Under the pieces are notes generated by a model. That model did not search any database and was not told the DNA's origin. It saw nothing but the letters and a program-made list of their open reading frames with translations. Positions 10,513 through 22,734 of a DNA stretch of 64,000 nucleotides are shown here, piece after piece. A program made the translations under genes and the position numbers. The stretch covers positions 183,911,725 through 183,975,724 of the forward strand of contig JALMGJ010000003.1 of the NCBI GenBank assembly GCA_023362775.1, given 5' to 3'. Each line of letters begins with the position of its first letter. Positions within the stretch are counted from its first letter, which is position 1. This stretch comes from Charina bottae. Lineage: Eukaryota; Chordata; Lepidosauria; Squamata; Charinaidae.

Positions 10513-10846
10513 TGGTGGCATTATGGCTTTTTGCCACAGCAAAGAAATAAATAAATTTAAAGTTATAACATTGATGCACACACAAATACACACATAGTGT
10601 GTTTTGCATTGGCACAGCTTGGTTTGGGAACAGACAATAAAGTTTTATGCTGCGGGAGGTGGGGGAGGAAGGGAGAAGGGGAAAAAGATTTCTGATCAAG
10701 GAAGGAGAGAGCAGAGGGAGAAAGAATCACGCTTACTAGCAGGCCTGGGTTGCACTGACTTGTATTGCTGGCATATGAATATAGGTGAAGCCAAGTTAAA
10801 AAAGAAGGGCATTGGTAAAAGGATGCTACAATGAAGTACGGGGGAG

Positions 10847-10848
<2 letters not shown>

Positions 10849-10916
<68 letters not shown>
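10849..10916. repeat. (GA)n microsatellite
   Basis: About 34 uninterrupted GA dinucleotides. Confidence 0.97.
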
Positions 10917-10920
<4 letters not shown>

Positions 10921-11268
10921 TATTCTGCTGCATAAAGCCTAAAATAGTTTTTTTTTCTTCAATAGAAAAAGAGCTTGAGAGAGAGCCTGAGAGAAAACAA
11001 AAGAAAAGAACAACTCTGTATAGGAGCACAATCTATTCCTTTTATAGGGGATTTCTTTCCTGACACAGAAGTATTGCTACTTCTGGTGTATCCATCTGAG
11101 AAAAACAGGGAGAAAAGGAAGGTAGCAGAGCCTAAAAAACATCAGGAAGGGACATAGAAGGGGAACAGGGTTTGCTAGGTGGCCTGGTGGTTTTATGGCT
11201 TTCCTCCTGGCATGTCATGGAGGAAATCCATCTATGTGGTCACTAAGAATTGACGATGACTTGTTGGC

Positions 11269-11309
<41 letters not shown>

Positions 11310-11921
11310 TCTTGGCATGAATACAAGATTTCAAAAGCAGTGTAGAACCAGCTTTGGCTTCTTCTAGAGCACTTGCCCAGGAAGAATTCATGGCTCAAAG
11401 ACCTGTCTGTGCAAATGTTCTCCTGCTAGATCTTCCATATTTTTATCAGGATCAAGTCATCTGCTTATGACATCATTTTCTTCCCCAATGCTATCAGTTG
11501 AGAAGGGAATTGTGGATGAGCTTTGTGGGCAACCTGCTTTTCTGCCTGCATGAGGAAGCCATTTTATTATAAGAGTGAGCTGTTTGCTGCAAACTATAGT
11601 TTGGCCTCATTTCTTATCCAGAATACTAAAGCAATAGCAACACTGAACCCAAATTGGGGGAGGTAGTAGCAGGTGTCGCTGTACTGAATCATTGGATTAA
11701 TTCAGGAACAACTGATTTGGTTTGCAATTTGATCAAACGGCTGATCCAATTCAGTTTGGAGATGCTATTGAATTGACTTTTAATCAAGTATCTGAATCAA
11801 ATCTTTGCAATTATATGTGTGCGTGTACATACATGCACATATGTACATATGCAAGTATTGGCAATAAATATTTCTGATAAAAATGATATATATAGTCGCT
11901 TGCAAGATGGGCGATGTAGAA

Positions 11922-12008
<87 letters not shown>

Positions 12009-13099
12009 CGCGCCCAAAATCCTGAAATGCAACTGATTGCAGTGTAAGGAAGGAGCAGATGCTGTCTGTTTCCCAGACATTTTCTGTTCATGCGGCTCTG
12101 TTGTTTATGTGGCACAAATTACAGAAACACATTTTCTAAGCTCCTGCAGTGCACTTGATTAGTCCTTTGGTGGCAGATGAGTTTCAGTGTAATGGAGTCC
12201 AACAGGTACAAAAGGAGAGCCAGGCCCTCCGGTTGGTTCAAAATAGCAGCAATGGAATTTCTCTCATTTCTCATCTCTATGGCAAGTATCAAGTGTTTGA
12301 GGCCCACAGTTTGAAGATAACTGCTGTCTTCCTTGTTTGCAGCCTGACAAATAAAATTAAAAGCATAAAATATTGCACTCAAAATAAAAAGGTCCTGTGC
12401 CTGAACAATGAGAGATTGATGTGATAACGGCATGGGTCTTGTCTTTTATATATATATACTGTATGTGTATATATGTATGTATGTCTGTATGTAAGGATAT
12501 TACTCTGCATTCTGTTTATCTCCTTGGCTTTAACTGTTTACACATTCTGTTTTCACACAAGCCAACATTTTTCAGCAGCTTTCCTCCTTCCCCCCTCCTC
12601 TCCCCCTGTGTTTGCCTTCTGGTTGTAACAGGATAATTTCTGAATCTTTAGATTCTGTGTGTTTAGAAAAAAATCCAATGTAAACACATTCCTCCCCACA
12701 AATGTCTTTTACATTTTTGGACGTGAGCAAATTACTCAACTGGAAAAAGAACAAGCCACTACACAAACCACTGTTACTTCAGATCCAGCATGTGAAATCA
12801 GTATAATGAGAAGCTCTTTATGACCTGTTCCTTTCTATCTGGAAAATAGCTCTTTACTTCTACTGCTTGAAGGGAACTTGGTAGTATCAAAGAATCTTCC
12901 TTCCTTCCCTTTCTCCTTCCCTCTATCTTACAGGCATATAAACAGCATTTTTCTCATTCCTGTAGTTTGTCAAGTATCTTCTCTGCCAGGACTTAGAATA
13001 AAGGCAACAGATGACATTAGAGTGTCTTTAATTCTATGAAACAAAGACTATGAACTCCAGCAACTCCTAGAAATTGCAACTTTCCACCTTGCTTTTAAG
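10917..13099. other. Non-coding stretch with microsatellites
   Basis: Contains (ATC)n at 11270-11308, (GA)n at 11925-12005 and short TA/TG runs at 12450-12490. The 20-base motif of 919-938 recurs at 11742-11761. No gene was recognised. Confidence 0.5.
11925..12005. repeat. (GA)n microsatellite
   Basis: About 40 GA units; frames across it encode only Arg-Glu or Leu-Ser runs. Confidence 0.97.
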
Positions 13100-13107
13100 C
13101 TTTAGTA

Positions 13108-13454
13108 CTTTCCAAACTGTGTGTCCGGACATGTTAGTGTGTCAGATGCAGTGTCTGGGTGTGTCGTGGCTGCTGCTGCCTCCAAGCCCTGCCAGGATTC
13201 CGCACAGGTCCTAGTGCCTGTCTTGTGCCTTGCTGCCTCCAAACCTGCCCTGCCAGGATTCCGCGCAGGCCCCAGTGCCTGCCTTGTGCCTTGCTGCCTC
13301 CAAACCTGCTGTGATTCCGCGCAGGTCCTAGTGCCTGCCTTGAGCCCTGCTGTAAAAGTGTGTCACGAAATGATGCCCTGCTGTACGAGTGTGTCGCGAA
13401 ATGATGCCCTGCTGTAAGAGTGTGTCACCAATATGAAAAGTTTGGAAAGCTCTG
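13108..13454. mobile_element. Non-autonomous hAT-like element, CAGAGCTTTCCAAAC family, with internal tandem repeats
   Basis: The ends ctttccaaactgtgtgtc and agtttggaaagctctg are inverted; the left end lacks the first five bases (cagag). An exact 8-bp TSD, ctttagta, flanks it at 13100-13107 and 13455-13462, the hAT signature. Inside are three ~60-bp tandem units beginning 'ctgcctccaa' (about 13166-13345) and three ~33-bp 'gtgtgtcacgaaatgatgc' units. No transposase is encoded. Relatives: 17823-18093 and 41971-42101. Confidence 0.8.
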
Positions 13455-13479
13455 CTTTAGTACATAGCCTGTGTTACAT

Positions 13480-13665
13480 TTGGTCTTTGCTTGAAAGCTA
13501 AGCATGGTCAGGCCTGGTACTTGGATGGGAGAGCACCAGGAAATCCCAGGGCTGTAGGCTAGATAGCAATGCAAACTGCTTCCATTCTGTTGCCAAGAAA
13601 ATGACAATGTTGTTTTAAAGGAAGTTACCAGGAGTCAAGCTTGATTTAAGGGCACCTTTACCTTT
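13480..13665 (+). mobile_element. 5S-rRNA-derived SINE
   Basis: The stretch gaaagctaagcatggtcagg through ggctgtaggct (about 13493-13560) closely tracks vertebrate 5S rRNA, including the 'acttggatgggaga' and 'gctgtaggct' blocks. It continues into a SINE body ending gagtcaag...ggcacctttaccttta, resembling the Bov-B-type tail of the tRNA-derived SINEs here. The 5' quarter of 5S is missing and there are indels, so it is not a 5S gene. It fits the 5S-headed squamate SINE class. Confidence 0.75.
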
Positions 13666-14134
13666 ATATTTATGTAGCAAGTAGGATTTTGGGTGACCTC
13701 TAAATTGCTTGGCACTCAGGTATAGTAAATGAATGCATTTGATATCACAGCAGGCATGGCAATAAATCTCATCTTTCCAGACACTTAACCCTGTATTCAG
13801 GAACTAGCTTACAGCAGCTCTTGTCCTTTATCACAGACAAGAATGAAGCCATATATATGCAAAAGATCTGAAAACTATAATGCACAGAAATCAGGGCATA
13901 TATTTGTGCATATGTGTCTGTCTGATCCAGGATTGAAATTCTAGTCCTTTTGAAGTCAATGGAAATTTGGCTGGCCTCTTCTTGACCTTCGGACTGGGAG
14001 ACATGTAGTCAATATTTATATAACTGTTCTGCCAGACCTAGGAATAATTGGTTCCTGCCTTACCACCCTGATTCCTTATATTTGGGGGCCATAAGTGTTT
14101 GTGTAGGAATATTTCTGTGAGCAATTTTGCTACC
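13666..14134. other. Non-coding spacer, nothing recognised
   Basis: No repeat or coding signal was recognised. Confidence 0.4.
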
Positions 14135-14216
14135 ATGCTTGTATGTCTATGAAGGTTCTCAGTCATCCAGGTGGAATTGTCTGTAGCTTGAATCATGTCA
14201 ACTGGATTTCTATTTT

Positions 14217-14265
14217 CTCAGTGGAAACGTTTCGCTCCTTATCCAAGGAGCTTCTTCAGTCTGAG
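14217..14265 (-). ncRNA. Hammerhead-like motif in PLE terminal repeat
   Basis: On the minus strand: ctcag, then CTGAAGA, a perfect 7-bp hairpin (gctcctt-ggat-aaggagc), GAAAC, and then ctgag, complementary to the first ctcag. The order (stem I, CUGANGA, stem II, GAAA, stem I) is that of a type-I hammerhead ribozyme with a vanishing stem III. An extra A before stem II is atypical. Activity is unproven. Confidence 0.45.
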
Positions 14266-14357
14266 CAAAGTTAGTAAGGGAATCCTTAAATATGTTTCTA
14301 GGTGGCTGTGTGACCTTACACCTGGGGCTAGGTCATGGTTATTTTGAGATGTTATTT

Positions 14358-14692
14358 CTAAGTCCCTTTATCATCTAAAGGAGGATCGTTAAGATCACCA
14401 TGCTGCTGTTGAGCTTGCGAAATGGTCTTAATCTTCCTAGGCACAGAAGACAAAGCAGGAAGGAAAATAGGGGAAAGATTGTGCCTGAGGCCCCCACCTC
14501 TATTCAAGGAAGGATTTTCCAAGTTGGCATAAATGGATTCCTTGACCCCTCTCTCAAACCACCTATCTTCTCTGTCTAAAATGTGAACATTAATGTCCTC
14601 AAATGAGTGTCCTTTTTCCTTTAGATGAAGATAAACTGCTGACTCTGGTCCTGTGGTGTTACTTCTCCTGTGTTGGGCCATCCTCCTGTGCA
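14358..14692 (-). pseudogene. PLE endonuclease C-terminus, 5'-truncated
   Basis: About 110 codons on the minus strand match the last part of the PLE protein, from the LHRRMAQHRR segment of the GIY-YIG nuclease domain to the common C-terminus PPLDDKGT and stop. The YIG motif itself is outside the preserved part. The frame is open because the truncation was upstream, not because it is a functional gene. Confidence 0.85.
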
Positions 14693-14700
14693 ATGCTTGT

Positions 14701-17603
14701 GTAATTAAAATACAAAAGTGGATACTGGCCCTTCCGACACAAATAACCATTTAGAGAAAAAAACAGAAGGAAGATGTAAAAATAGTCAAGAACAGAATAG
14801 GTCTGTTCATAGACACAAGCAAATTCTTACTGTTCCTGACTGTTTTATAATCCTTGCTAGCAGAAGACAATTACAGTCCAGAGTTTTTTCCTACATATAT
14901 TTATGTTAATAAAAAATTGTAACATCTATTTTTACAATTTTTGTAATGAAAGGTTTTGAATGCATTTTCCTCATATTTATATAACTGAAAAAGAAAAAAT
15001 AGAAAAAGCAGAAAAGAAAAAAATAGAATAGAAAACTAGAAAAGAAAGAAAAAAAATAAAAATATAGTAAAGTAAATACAACAAATGATTTCTTCTTCCC
15101 ATATCTCATCTCTTAACTACGTATAAATAAATCCTTAAAATCTCCTCATTCAGCCCTGATCAGCAAAAGTCCATTAAGATAAATAATCTTATCATTCTTT
15201 GATATATGTTTCCCTGAATGAATACTTTTAAAAATCATTTTTTTCCTTCCAAAATAAGCACTTTAAAAAAATGTAGCTACTGCTGTTTGGCCCAAATATT
15301 AGCAACTTAACTTTTTTTTTCTCAAATGCACTTCTTCCCATGGGAGCAGAATGCTCAAATTCACTTCCAGCAAAAATTGAGTTTTTATATCCCTACTGTG
15401 TAGTTTTGCTAAAATAATATTGAGTGAGTGAGTGAGTGAGTGAGTGAGTAAGTGAGTGAATGAATGAAAGATTCAGTAACAGTAACAGTGTATTTATTCT
15501 TACTCATTACATTGTAGATTAAGAACCTAGTCAAATGTAGATCCAAGCTCCACTGAAGTTATCTAGAAACCAGTGAAGTCAACTGATAAATCGATATATA
15601 CAATAGTGGAGGCCTTTCTTATTTTATAATTTTCTACAAGAATATTCATTCTATATTTTCATGATCCTGGAATTGCTATAAAAAGTATATCTTTGTCATT
15701 TCAGAGAGTCTGTAGCTTTGCTTAAATAAAAGCAAAACATATTTCTCATCATTTTAGGTGAGAACTCTGTCCCAGAGTGGGAATGTGATCTAAAACTGAC
15801 CTCACTATTTGGGGGGACAGAAAGTATACACCATTTTTTAAAAAACACACCATTATTCAAGCTTACAACTTCTATCCCTGGAAAGCTGATTTGGGTACAA
15901 GTGCTATATTGTCAAGAGCAAATTGTGCACATACCAAAGACATTATGGTTATTTTTTCCTCCCTACCTGACACATGAAGTTTAAAAGGAGAACATTACTA
16001 TTCAATTTTAATTGAAAGCCTAATATTTTTGTGATCTTCTCCTAAATGTTCTGTTAGGGTTCTGCTACGGTGAGTGGCTGCTGTATTGGGAAAGCAGCTG
16101 GTATATTTTTGGCAGAGCTTATGAACTCTCAGCATCAAAGTCCATGCCAGAGTAATAAATTTGAAAGAAAAAGGCACTCTCCAAGATACAGTTCCATGAC
16201 AACTTTGACTTGAGAATTTTGGTATGTAGCAAATATGTCACTATATTCACCACACCACCTATATTCACCACACAACCTAACTTGAGCATGCTTCCAGGAA
16301 ATATGGATGAATTGCTCCACTCTGGCAATCTCCTATATTCAGTGGTTTTGACTTTTGCCTGCAGACTTCACAGGTTTAGAGTGTAAATGACCCCACAAGA
16401 AAATGTTAATGACACGGTATCTAAATCCCATTGCTATTGACATTGGCATATCCACTTTCTCCACTTCTAAGGAGAAAGTCTACTGCTCTACAGTGCAACA
16501 CCCAAATCACAAATACTAGTCCATAGTTATCTGCCCTGACAAATGACAAAGCATGCATGATGATACCATCATACAAATGCCATCACTTAAATGTTTATGC
16601 CAGACATTGGGATGCAAATATAATGGTGGCATCTGTCACAGTTTGCTGCAGAAACCACAGCAAGTTACTGCCTAGAAAGCAATTACTGCAGCCATAGATA
16701 ATCCTTGTAATGCTGTGGCTTTTTTCCAGTTTTGATGGGAATGTGTTATCTGAATTCATGTCAAGAAGAAGGGTGACTATTGGGAATAGCAATCCTCATC
16801 TGATATGGTGGGTGCAGTTAAATTGGATGAAGGGCAGGATAGATTGTTAACAGAAGATAGAATATACTGTATCAAAGAAAAGTCATAGCAATTCCATCAC
16901 AAAAAAGAGTCAGTAGCTGAGCTAACACGTTCTACTTTCCTAGTCCAATCAATGCTAACTACAAGTGCAGATTTGATGCCTACTAGTACACATGTTGCTC
17001 ATGGTACATGCATAGGCCAAAGGGCTTGCTCCATATATTTTATCACCATGTCATTGCAACTAGACTAACTTTGGAATTAAAAATAACTATATCCAAAAAT
17101 GGTCAATTAATTAATATAATATGTAGTTGATCCCTGGTTTGATGCAATGAATTGTACTTGGACAAATCATTCATAGATTAGATCCTTTGTTTAGGACAAA
17201 TAGAAATCATTCAAACCAGTACAAGATATAAAGGGTGTTAATTAAGTTATCTGAAATGACACAAACATGAGCAAAGCTCATCCAGAATCTGGCAAACCCA
17301 GCACAATCTCCCTTCCTTTTTATCCAAGTAAACTACACAGTTGAAGGAACAATTGATTGTCAGTTCAAATGGATGGGAAGTTCAAGGTTCTTAGGCTATC
17401 CTTCAGCAAACATGCTGCTGCTGGGATTTAATACATAAAAGATTGAGTCACCAATATGTGTAGGAAGAGAAAGAAAATGAATAGAATGAACTGACCTGTT
17501 GAAAGTTGACAGAATTGGACTCTGTTGGAAGCATGGGAAAGGAAAAGAGAAGATGCATTTATTCATCCACTGAATTGTTTTCATTCTCAACAAAAGATTT
17601 TGA
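14701..17603. other. Non-coding stretch, no gene seen
   Basis: AT-rich; includes an A-rich area at 14990-15060 and a (TGAG)n microsatellite at 15419-15468. No mobile element was recognised. Confidence 0.45.
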
Positions 17604-17692
17604 ACTGCATTCCTAAACTAACTTACCTGGGTATACTTCCTACTGAATTCAATACAATGTACTTCTGAATAAGTATACATAGTATTGCCCTG
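17604..17692. mobile_element. Palindromic MITE-like fragment
   Basis: The sequence is a decayed palindrome: gcattcctaaac...ttacctgggtatact, a centre around gaattcaat, then ...aagtatacatagtattgc. This type of palindrome is common in reptile genomes (from recall). The superfamily is not assigned. Confidence 0.4.
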
Positions 17693-17822
17693 CTCACACA
17701 TTCTCCCTTACTGTCTAAGCCATTTCATGAAGATGCTACTTTCTCAGAAGCTGGGTTCAGTCATTTGTTATCCAGAGCACTTGGAGCACTCAATGTGCAT
17801 GTCTACCATTATGTTATTAGTT

Positions 17823-18093
17823 CAGGGCTTTCCAAAGTTTTTCCCGTGGCGACACACCAACCAGTGTTGGTGCGTCACCGCGGGAAAACCCGGAAGTGCC
17901 GTCCTTGCAGCAGCGCGCAAAAACCCGGAAGTGCTGCTGCCGCTTTTGGGTTTTGCGCGCTGCAGTTGGTGTGTCGCCGCAGGAAAACCCGGAAGCGCTG
18001 ATGATGATCAGCACTTCCGGGTTGTGTGGCGACACACCAGACTGTGTGTGGCAACATACTTTTGTGTCGCGACACACAGTTTGGAAAGCTCTG
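17823..18093. mobile_element. Non-autonomous hAT-like element, CAGAGCTTTCCAAAC family
   Basis: Ends cagggctttccaaag and tttggaaagctctg form the TIR. The 8-bp TSD is tattagtt at 17815-17822 versus tattaggt at 18094-18101 (7 of 8). The interior is GC-rich with inverted repeats of gacacacca / ggaaaacccggaagtgc blocks. No transposase is present, so the apparent ORFs are artefacts of the repeats. Confidence 0.75.
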
Positions 18094-18101
18094 TATTAGG
18101 T

Positions 18102-18877
18102 CCTAGCAAGGAGTTTGCTGCAAATACCCACAATTATTTCAATGTGGTTGGGAGTTAGCATCATGATAACAAAGCCCAAAGGCTATAGCTTGAAATCATC
18201 ACTGTCATCATTATCTCACTTTCCTCATCAGTGTCATCCTTGTTGAGAAGATAAATGGGGATCTGGTTTCAAACAATTGTAAGATGGATGGCATTTAAAT
18301 AACATGTGGTGGCCTCAAGCCCACCACAGTTCACAGCTGTTGAAAAGAATTAGGGAAAAAACAAGTATACAGTTTGTAGAATAGAAAAATAAATCTTGTG
18401 CTTTTCTGAAAATGTCTTCTGCAATTTTACCAACTGTTCTTTCCTTCTCATCACACCCAATGGAAAATAAATATTTGGTAAAATTCTCGTAGGTGAGATG
18501 CTGAGTTCTCTTCCCTTAATTAATACAGGAATGGAGGTGGGAAGAGGGGAGAGCATGTTTGCTCTATGTATGATCATCTGTCTAGTGAATTGCTGCCTCC
18601 CGAGCTTTCTAGAATACAGTGAAATCCCAGGAATTCCTCCCAGTCCTACTGGGCTTTTTTCAGATCAAGAATCATGATTGTAGTGTAAGGGACAGGTGTG
18701 AGACAGAAGAAAATTTACAGAGCAATCAGAGCTGCTGCTTCTTAATATAGGAAGCTTAAAAAAAGACACCTCCCAAAGTAAAAGACAAGTCTCTTTTCCT
18801 GGAGAATAAAACTTGGGAGGCTGGAAGGTAGTTTTCAAAACACTATTTTAAAAAAATGTAAGAGTTTAGAGGGAAGG
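18102..18877. other. Non-coding spacer, nothing recognised
   Basis: No repeat family or coding frame was recognised. Confidence 0.4.
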
Positions 18878-18888
18878 TATGGAGGAAA

Positions 18889-19173
18889 AAAAGCCAGGCT
18901 TGTCGATTGGAGGTTTGATTCCCTAGTCCTGCGTAAGCTCCCGCACTAGCCACAGCTCTTGCCAACCTAGCAATTGGAAAGCATGCAAATGCAAGTAGAT
19001 TAATAGGTACCACTTCGGTGGGAAGGTAACAGCATTCTGCGTGCGTCATGCTGGCCACATGACCATGGAAGCATCTTCGGACAATGCTGGCTCTTCGGTT
19101 AACAAATGGAGATGAGCACCGGCCCCTAGAGTCCGACACGACTGCACAAATGTGCGGGGGGAACCTTTACCAT
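18889..19173 (+). mobile_element. Sauria-type SINE, 5'-truncated, 11-bp TSD
   Basis: Same family as 4194-4535, but it begins inside the tRNA-like head at aagccaggcttgtcg and so lacks the A box. The target duplication tatggaggaaa occurs at 18878-18888 and 19174-19184. The 3' end is again acctttacc. Confidence 0.85.
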
Positions 19174-19184
19174 TATGGAGGAAA

Positions 19185-20680
19185 CATAGATGGGAACAGA
19201 AAGAGCAACGAAGGGAGGTATAGAATTTAAAGAAAGTCTCTAAACACCAAACTTGGAAGGGGGACAAGTTCACTAACTGAATTAACATCAAGGTGAACAT
19301 GCAGAGTATCTCTGGTACCATTGCTATTCAGAGGCAGGTACAAGTTTCTGTTTCCCACGTGATAGAGGTAAATCCTAAATAAACATTGATATGTCAGAGC
19401 AGAAATTGATACTTATTATCTTCCTACATTATGATAATGACAGCAGAAGAGAAGAGAAAGAACTGGAGAAAATCACAAAATGTAAAACTTGGAGATAGAA
19501 GTAGAATGACTGTGGCAAAAGAAAGCAAAAATAGTACCAATAATAGGCTCCTTGGATGCAATTCTAAAATATCTGGAGCACCACTTGAACACCATCAGCA
19601 TTGACAAAATCACCACCAGTCAATTGCAAAAGGCAGCTTTACTTGGAACAGCTTACATCCTGCAATGATACCTTTAATTTATTTATTTATTAATTAAATT
19701 TTTATCACCGCCCATCTCCCCCCAAGGAGGGACTCTGGGCGGTTTACAATAATATTTAATATTATTAAACAACAGCATCTGCCTATCCCAGGTCCTTGGG
19801 AAGGACTCGATAGGTGGACAAAAATGTCAAATCCGGTCAAAACATCTGGTTGACCAACAATAATAATAATACCTTCTGGCTTTCTGGAATCTCCTTAACC
19901 TCTCTTCATTCTATTATGTATAAAGAAGCTCCCATTATGATTTAGAGGGATAATTCTAAAATATGCTTATGCTTTAAATTTCCTTGGCATGCCATTCATT
20001 ATCAAGCCTCTCATTTCAAGGTTGGGCTACCCTCTGATTCATACTTTAGCAAAACAGGGATATCATTTTTTTTCTACTCTGGAAAGAAGCATTTTTTAAA
20101 AGTAACTATTAAGTATATGCAATACATGTTTCAACAAAGTCAGTTTTTTGTGTTTCTTGGGCGCTATTTGTAAATTTCAAAAATAATTACTAAAAAGCCA
20201 TTCACACTAGGTTAACCCCCACCCCCCCAAAAAAAAGATGTGTGACTTGAGCATATTAATCGTTGCTGAATGAAGACTACCCATTTCCAGAAATCTGGGG
20301 GATGTCTGCTGGAAAAAGTTTTTTATTTTAAAAAAAAAGTCTGGCTAAGAAAAAACAAATCAGTGATCTTTGCCCTAACTACCGAGTAAGCCCTACCCTC
20401 TCTAATGACAGTACATAGTTAATCTAATCTACAGAGAATTGCTTTAATTAAAATGAGGGATTTTTTTTTTACAGCCGTGGGTTGTACTTACTGTTGGAAA
20501 TGCCTGGGTTTTTTTGTGTTCATGTGTGAAGGGGGGGGGGGAACATTTCAAAAAGCCAAAACAAAGTAGTTACTATGGCCAGGATAAAAACTAAAGTTGA
20601 TATAATGTGCATTTAAATTAAGCATTTCCCCCTTATATTTCATCTTTTTCCCTTCAGTCATGTTAAAATAATAACATATT

Positions 20681-20715
<35 letters not shown>

Positions 20716-22734
20716 ATTATTATTATTATTATTAATGTTATTTAATGGGGGATATTGTATGTAGTGTAGTTTTAGATTGTACAGTCATATATTAAATCAG
20801 GTTTGGATATCCGGTGGCCCATAGGATTCATGTGATACCAGCCCTAATTTTGGGGCCCCAGCACCTTCCAAGATCAATACGGTGAAATTTGGTGGCAAAT
20901 CACTGATCTTCAGCAATGTGATTTGAGGGGAGGGTGCACTGAACATCTGCAAAGCTTAACACAAGCTTATTTTGCATTGAAAGACATTTCCCAAACACTC
21001 AGTTTTTTAAAAAAAAACATCTGAACCTAGCAATCTCTGATGACATTGCTTTGTCTCTTGGCCACATTCTACATTCAGAGTACAGAGTTTAGCCACTGGA
21101 GGAGAAAGATGTCTTCCTGTTCTCTGATTAGATGGAACCAGCTAGGCAGACTGATCAGACAGTGATGTCCTCATTCTAAATTGGATTTGATTGTACTCAG
21201 AAACACCGGATTGGTTACCTAGTATATGATGTCATCACATTTACATATAATACTTAGAATCTCTCCACTAAATGAAACAATCACCATACCCACTGAAAAC
21301 TTAATTAGGAGAAAAAAAGGCATGAAAATAAGTAACAAACAAGGAAAACACAAGCAATGAATAACTCTGGAAAAGGTAAACATTTGCACATTTAAGGATA
21401 TGTTTCTTGTAAAAGCATAGTTTTCAAAATCAAAACAATAAAAAGCCCACATTCAAGTTCATGATGATGAAAGCATCCAGTATTAGAATTCAAGTTAAGT
21501 TGGCTTCCAGAGGCACATATGAGGAACTATCTCTATGGAACATCGTAGTGCATAACTGTATTGGTGCAACACTACTTTTGAAAAAAGTATTGCATCCATC
21601 AATTTGACAAGGCAAAGTTATAGATCTAGCCACCTAGTTAGATAACAGGACATAAATCAAGGGGATTTTCCTTTTGAGTCTACCTCTTTCCACGTAGACA
21701 AGAAGAAAAAAGTTCATCTTACCCCGATGAAGATGAACAGGAGACACGACCTTGCTGATTCTTTGACTCTACCTGATACCATGTGAATATTGCGATGCTG
21801 TTTTCACTTGTCATTCCATTTCCTTTTTTCCCTTTTCAACATACCAAAGATGGCATGTTGATTTCCCAGTCTGGCCTTTGTGCATCTGAAGAAAAAGGTA
21901 CTATAGCTTTCCCCAACCTGGCACTCTGGGAACATGTGAGACTGCAAGTCTGGGAATTCCAACCCATATTGGGGGAAATTGGCACAACAGGAAGTAAACT
22001 GTGTACTGCTAATTCAGCTGGAGGTAGAGTTGGGAACCTTTCAATCCAACACAAATCTAATAAAGAATGGTATCTTTCCAACTCATAGTGACATTTTGAA
22101 GGAACCCAATATGCAATTTGATGACACCTAAACGCTGCCTGTCTTTAAATCAGAGGACATGTGTTATTAGTAATTGACAGAGCAATTAATGCAACTCAGT
22201 TTTATACACTGCAACAAGATGAAAGCAAAGCACTACGATAAACATTTCTGTACACCTGGCAGGAAAAATCTTTGCTTGAGATAAGTGAACTGCTGTGTTG
22301 CAGAAAAGGTTAGATCCCCTAACTTCCCATCTGCTGCCCTTATTACTCAATTACCAGAAGTGATTTTGTAAAATGTTAAAAGCACACACCCAGGAAGGTT
22401 ATATTGCCCTGGCAATTAATTTAAGGTATGCTGTAATGACTGTGTAGAGATAGTGCCTTGTATCTAGATTTCTAAAGTACTTCACTATTGTTGCTGTTGC
22501 CTTTCCCTGAAGGCTTTTCACAGAATTAGAATTGCTTTCTCCTTAGACTTTTAGCAAAGTTGCTCAATAATAATTTAAGCAGAAAGCAACTTAACAAGAA
22601 GAGTTTTAAGATAAAGCTGCTTCTTTTGTGAAGCATCACTGAAGACTAAGTGGAACACAAAAAGCCAAGAAAGTTGTTTTTCAACACTCCCTATTTCTTT
22701 GGCCACTGGTTGTAATGCTAGTTGTAGCTTTTGG
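19185..22734. other. Mostly unique DNA with small repeat pieces
   Basis: A minus-strand L2/CR1-type LINE 3' end lies at about 19675-19770 (ataccgcccatctcc-like consensus with a TTTA run). (TTG)n/(TTA)n repeats span 20680-20735. A degenerate palindromic MITE piece lies near 21895-21985 (ccccaacctggcactctggg ... gggaattccaac). No gene was recognised. Confidence 0.45.

Larger units (their letters stand above)
14143..14692 (-). mobile_element. 5'-truncated Penelope-like element with 8-bp TSD
   Basis: It matches the 3' end of the element at 60613-63497: terminal repeat at 14143-14345, then the 3' end of the ORF. An exact 8-bp duplication, atgcttgt, flanks it at 14135-14142 and 14693-14700. It is truncated within the endonuclease coding region, so it was dead on arrival. 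Confidence 0.85.

Noticed and set aside
10360..10699. Leu-rich or Ser/Thr-rich proteins
   Set aside because: Translation of the GAAGTA microsatellite.
11780..12115. Leu-Ser or Arg-Glu repeat proteins
   Set aside because: Translation of the GA microsatellite at 11925-12005.
13490..13560. 5S rRNA gene
   Set aside because: The 5' part is missing, indels disrupt the fold, and it continues into a SINE body and tail.
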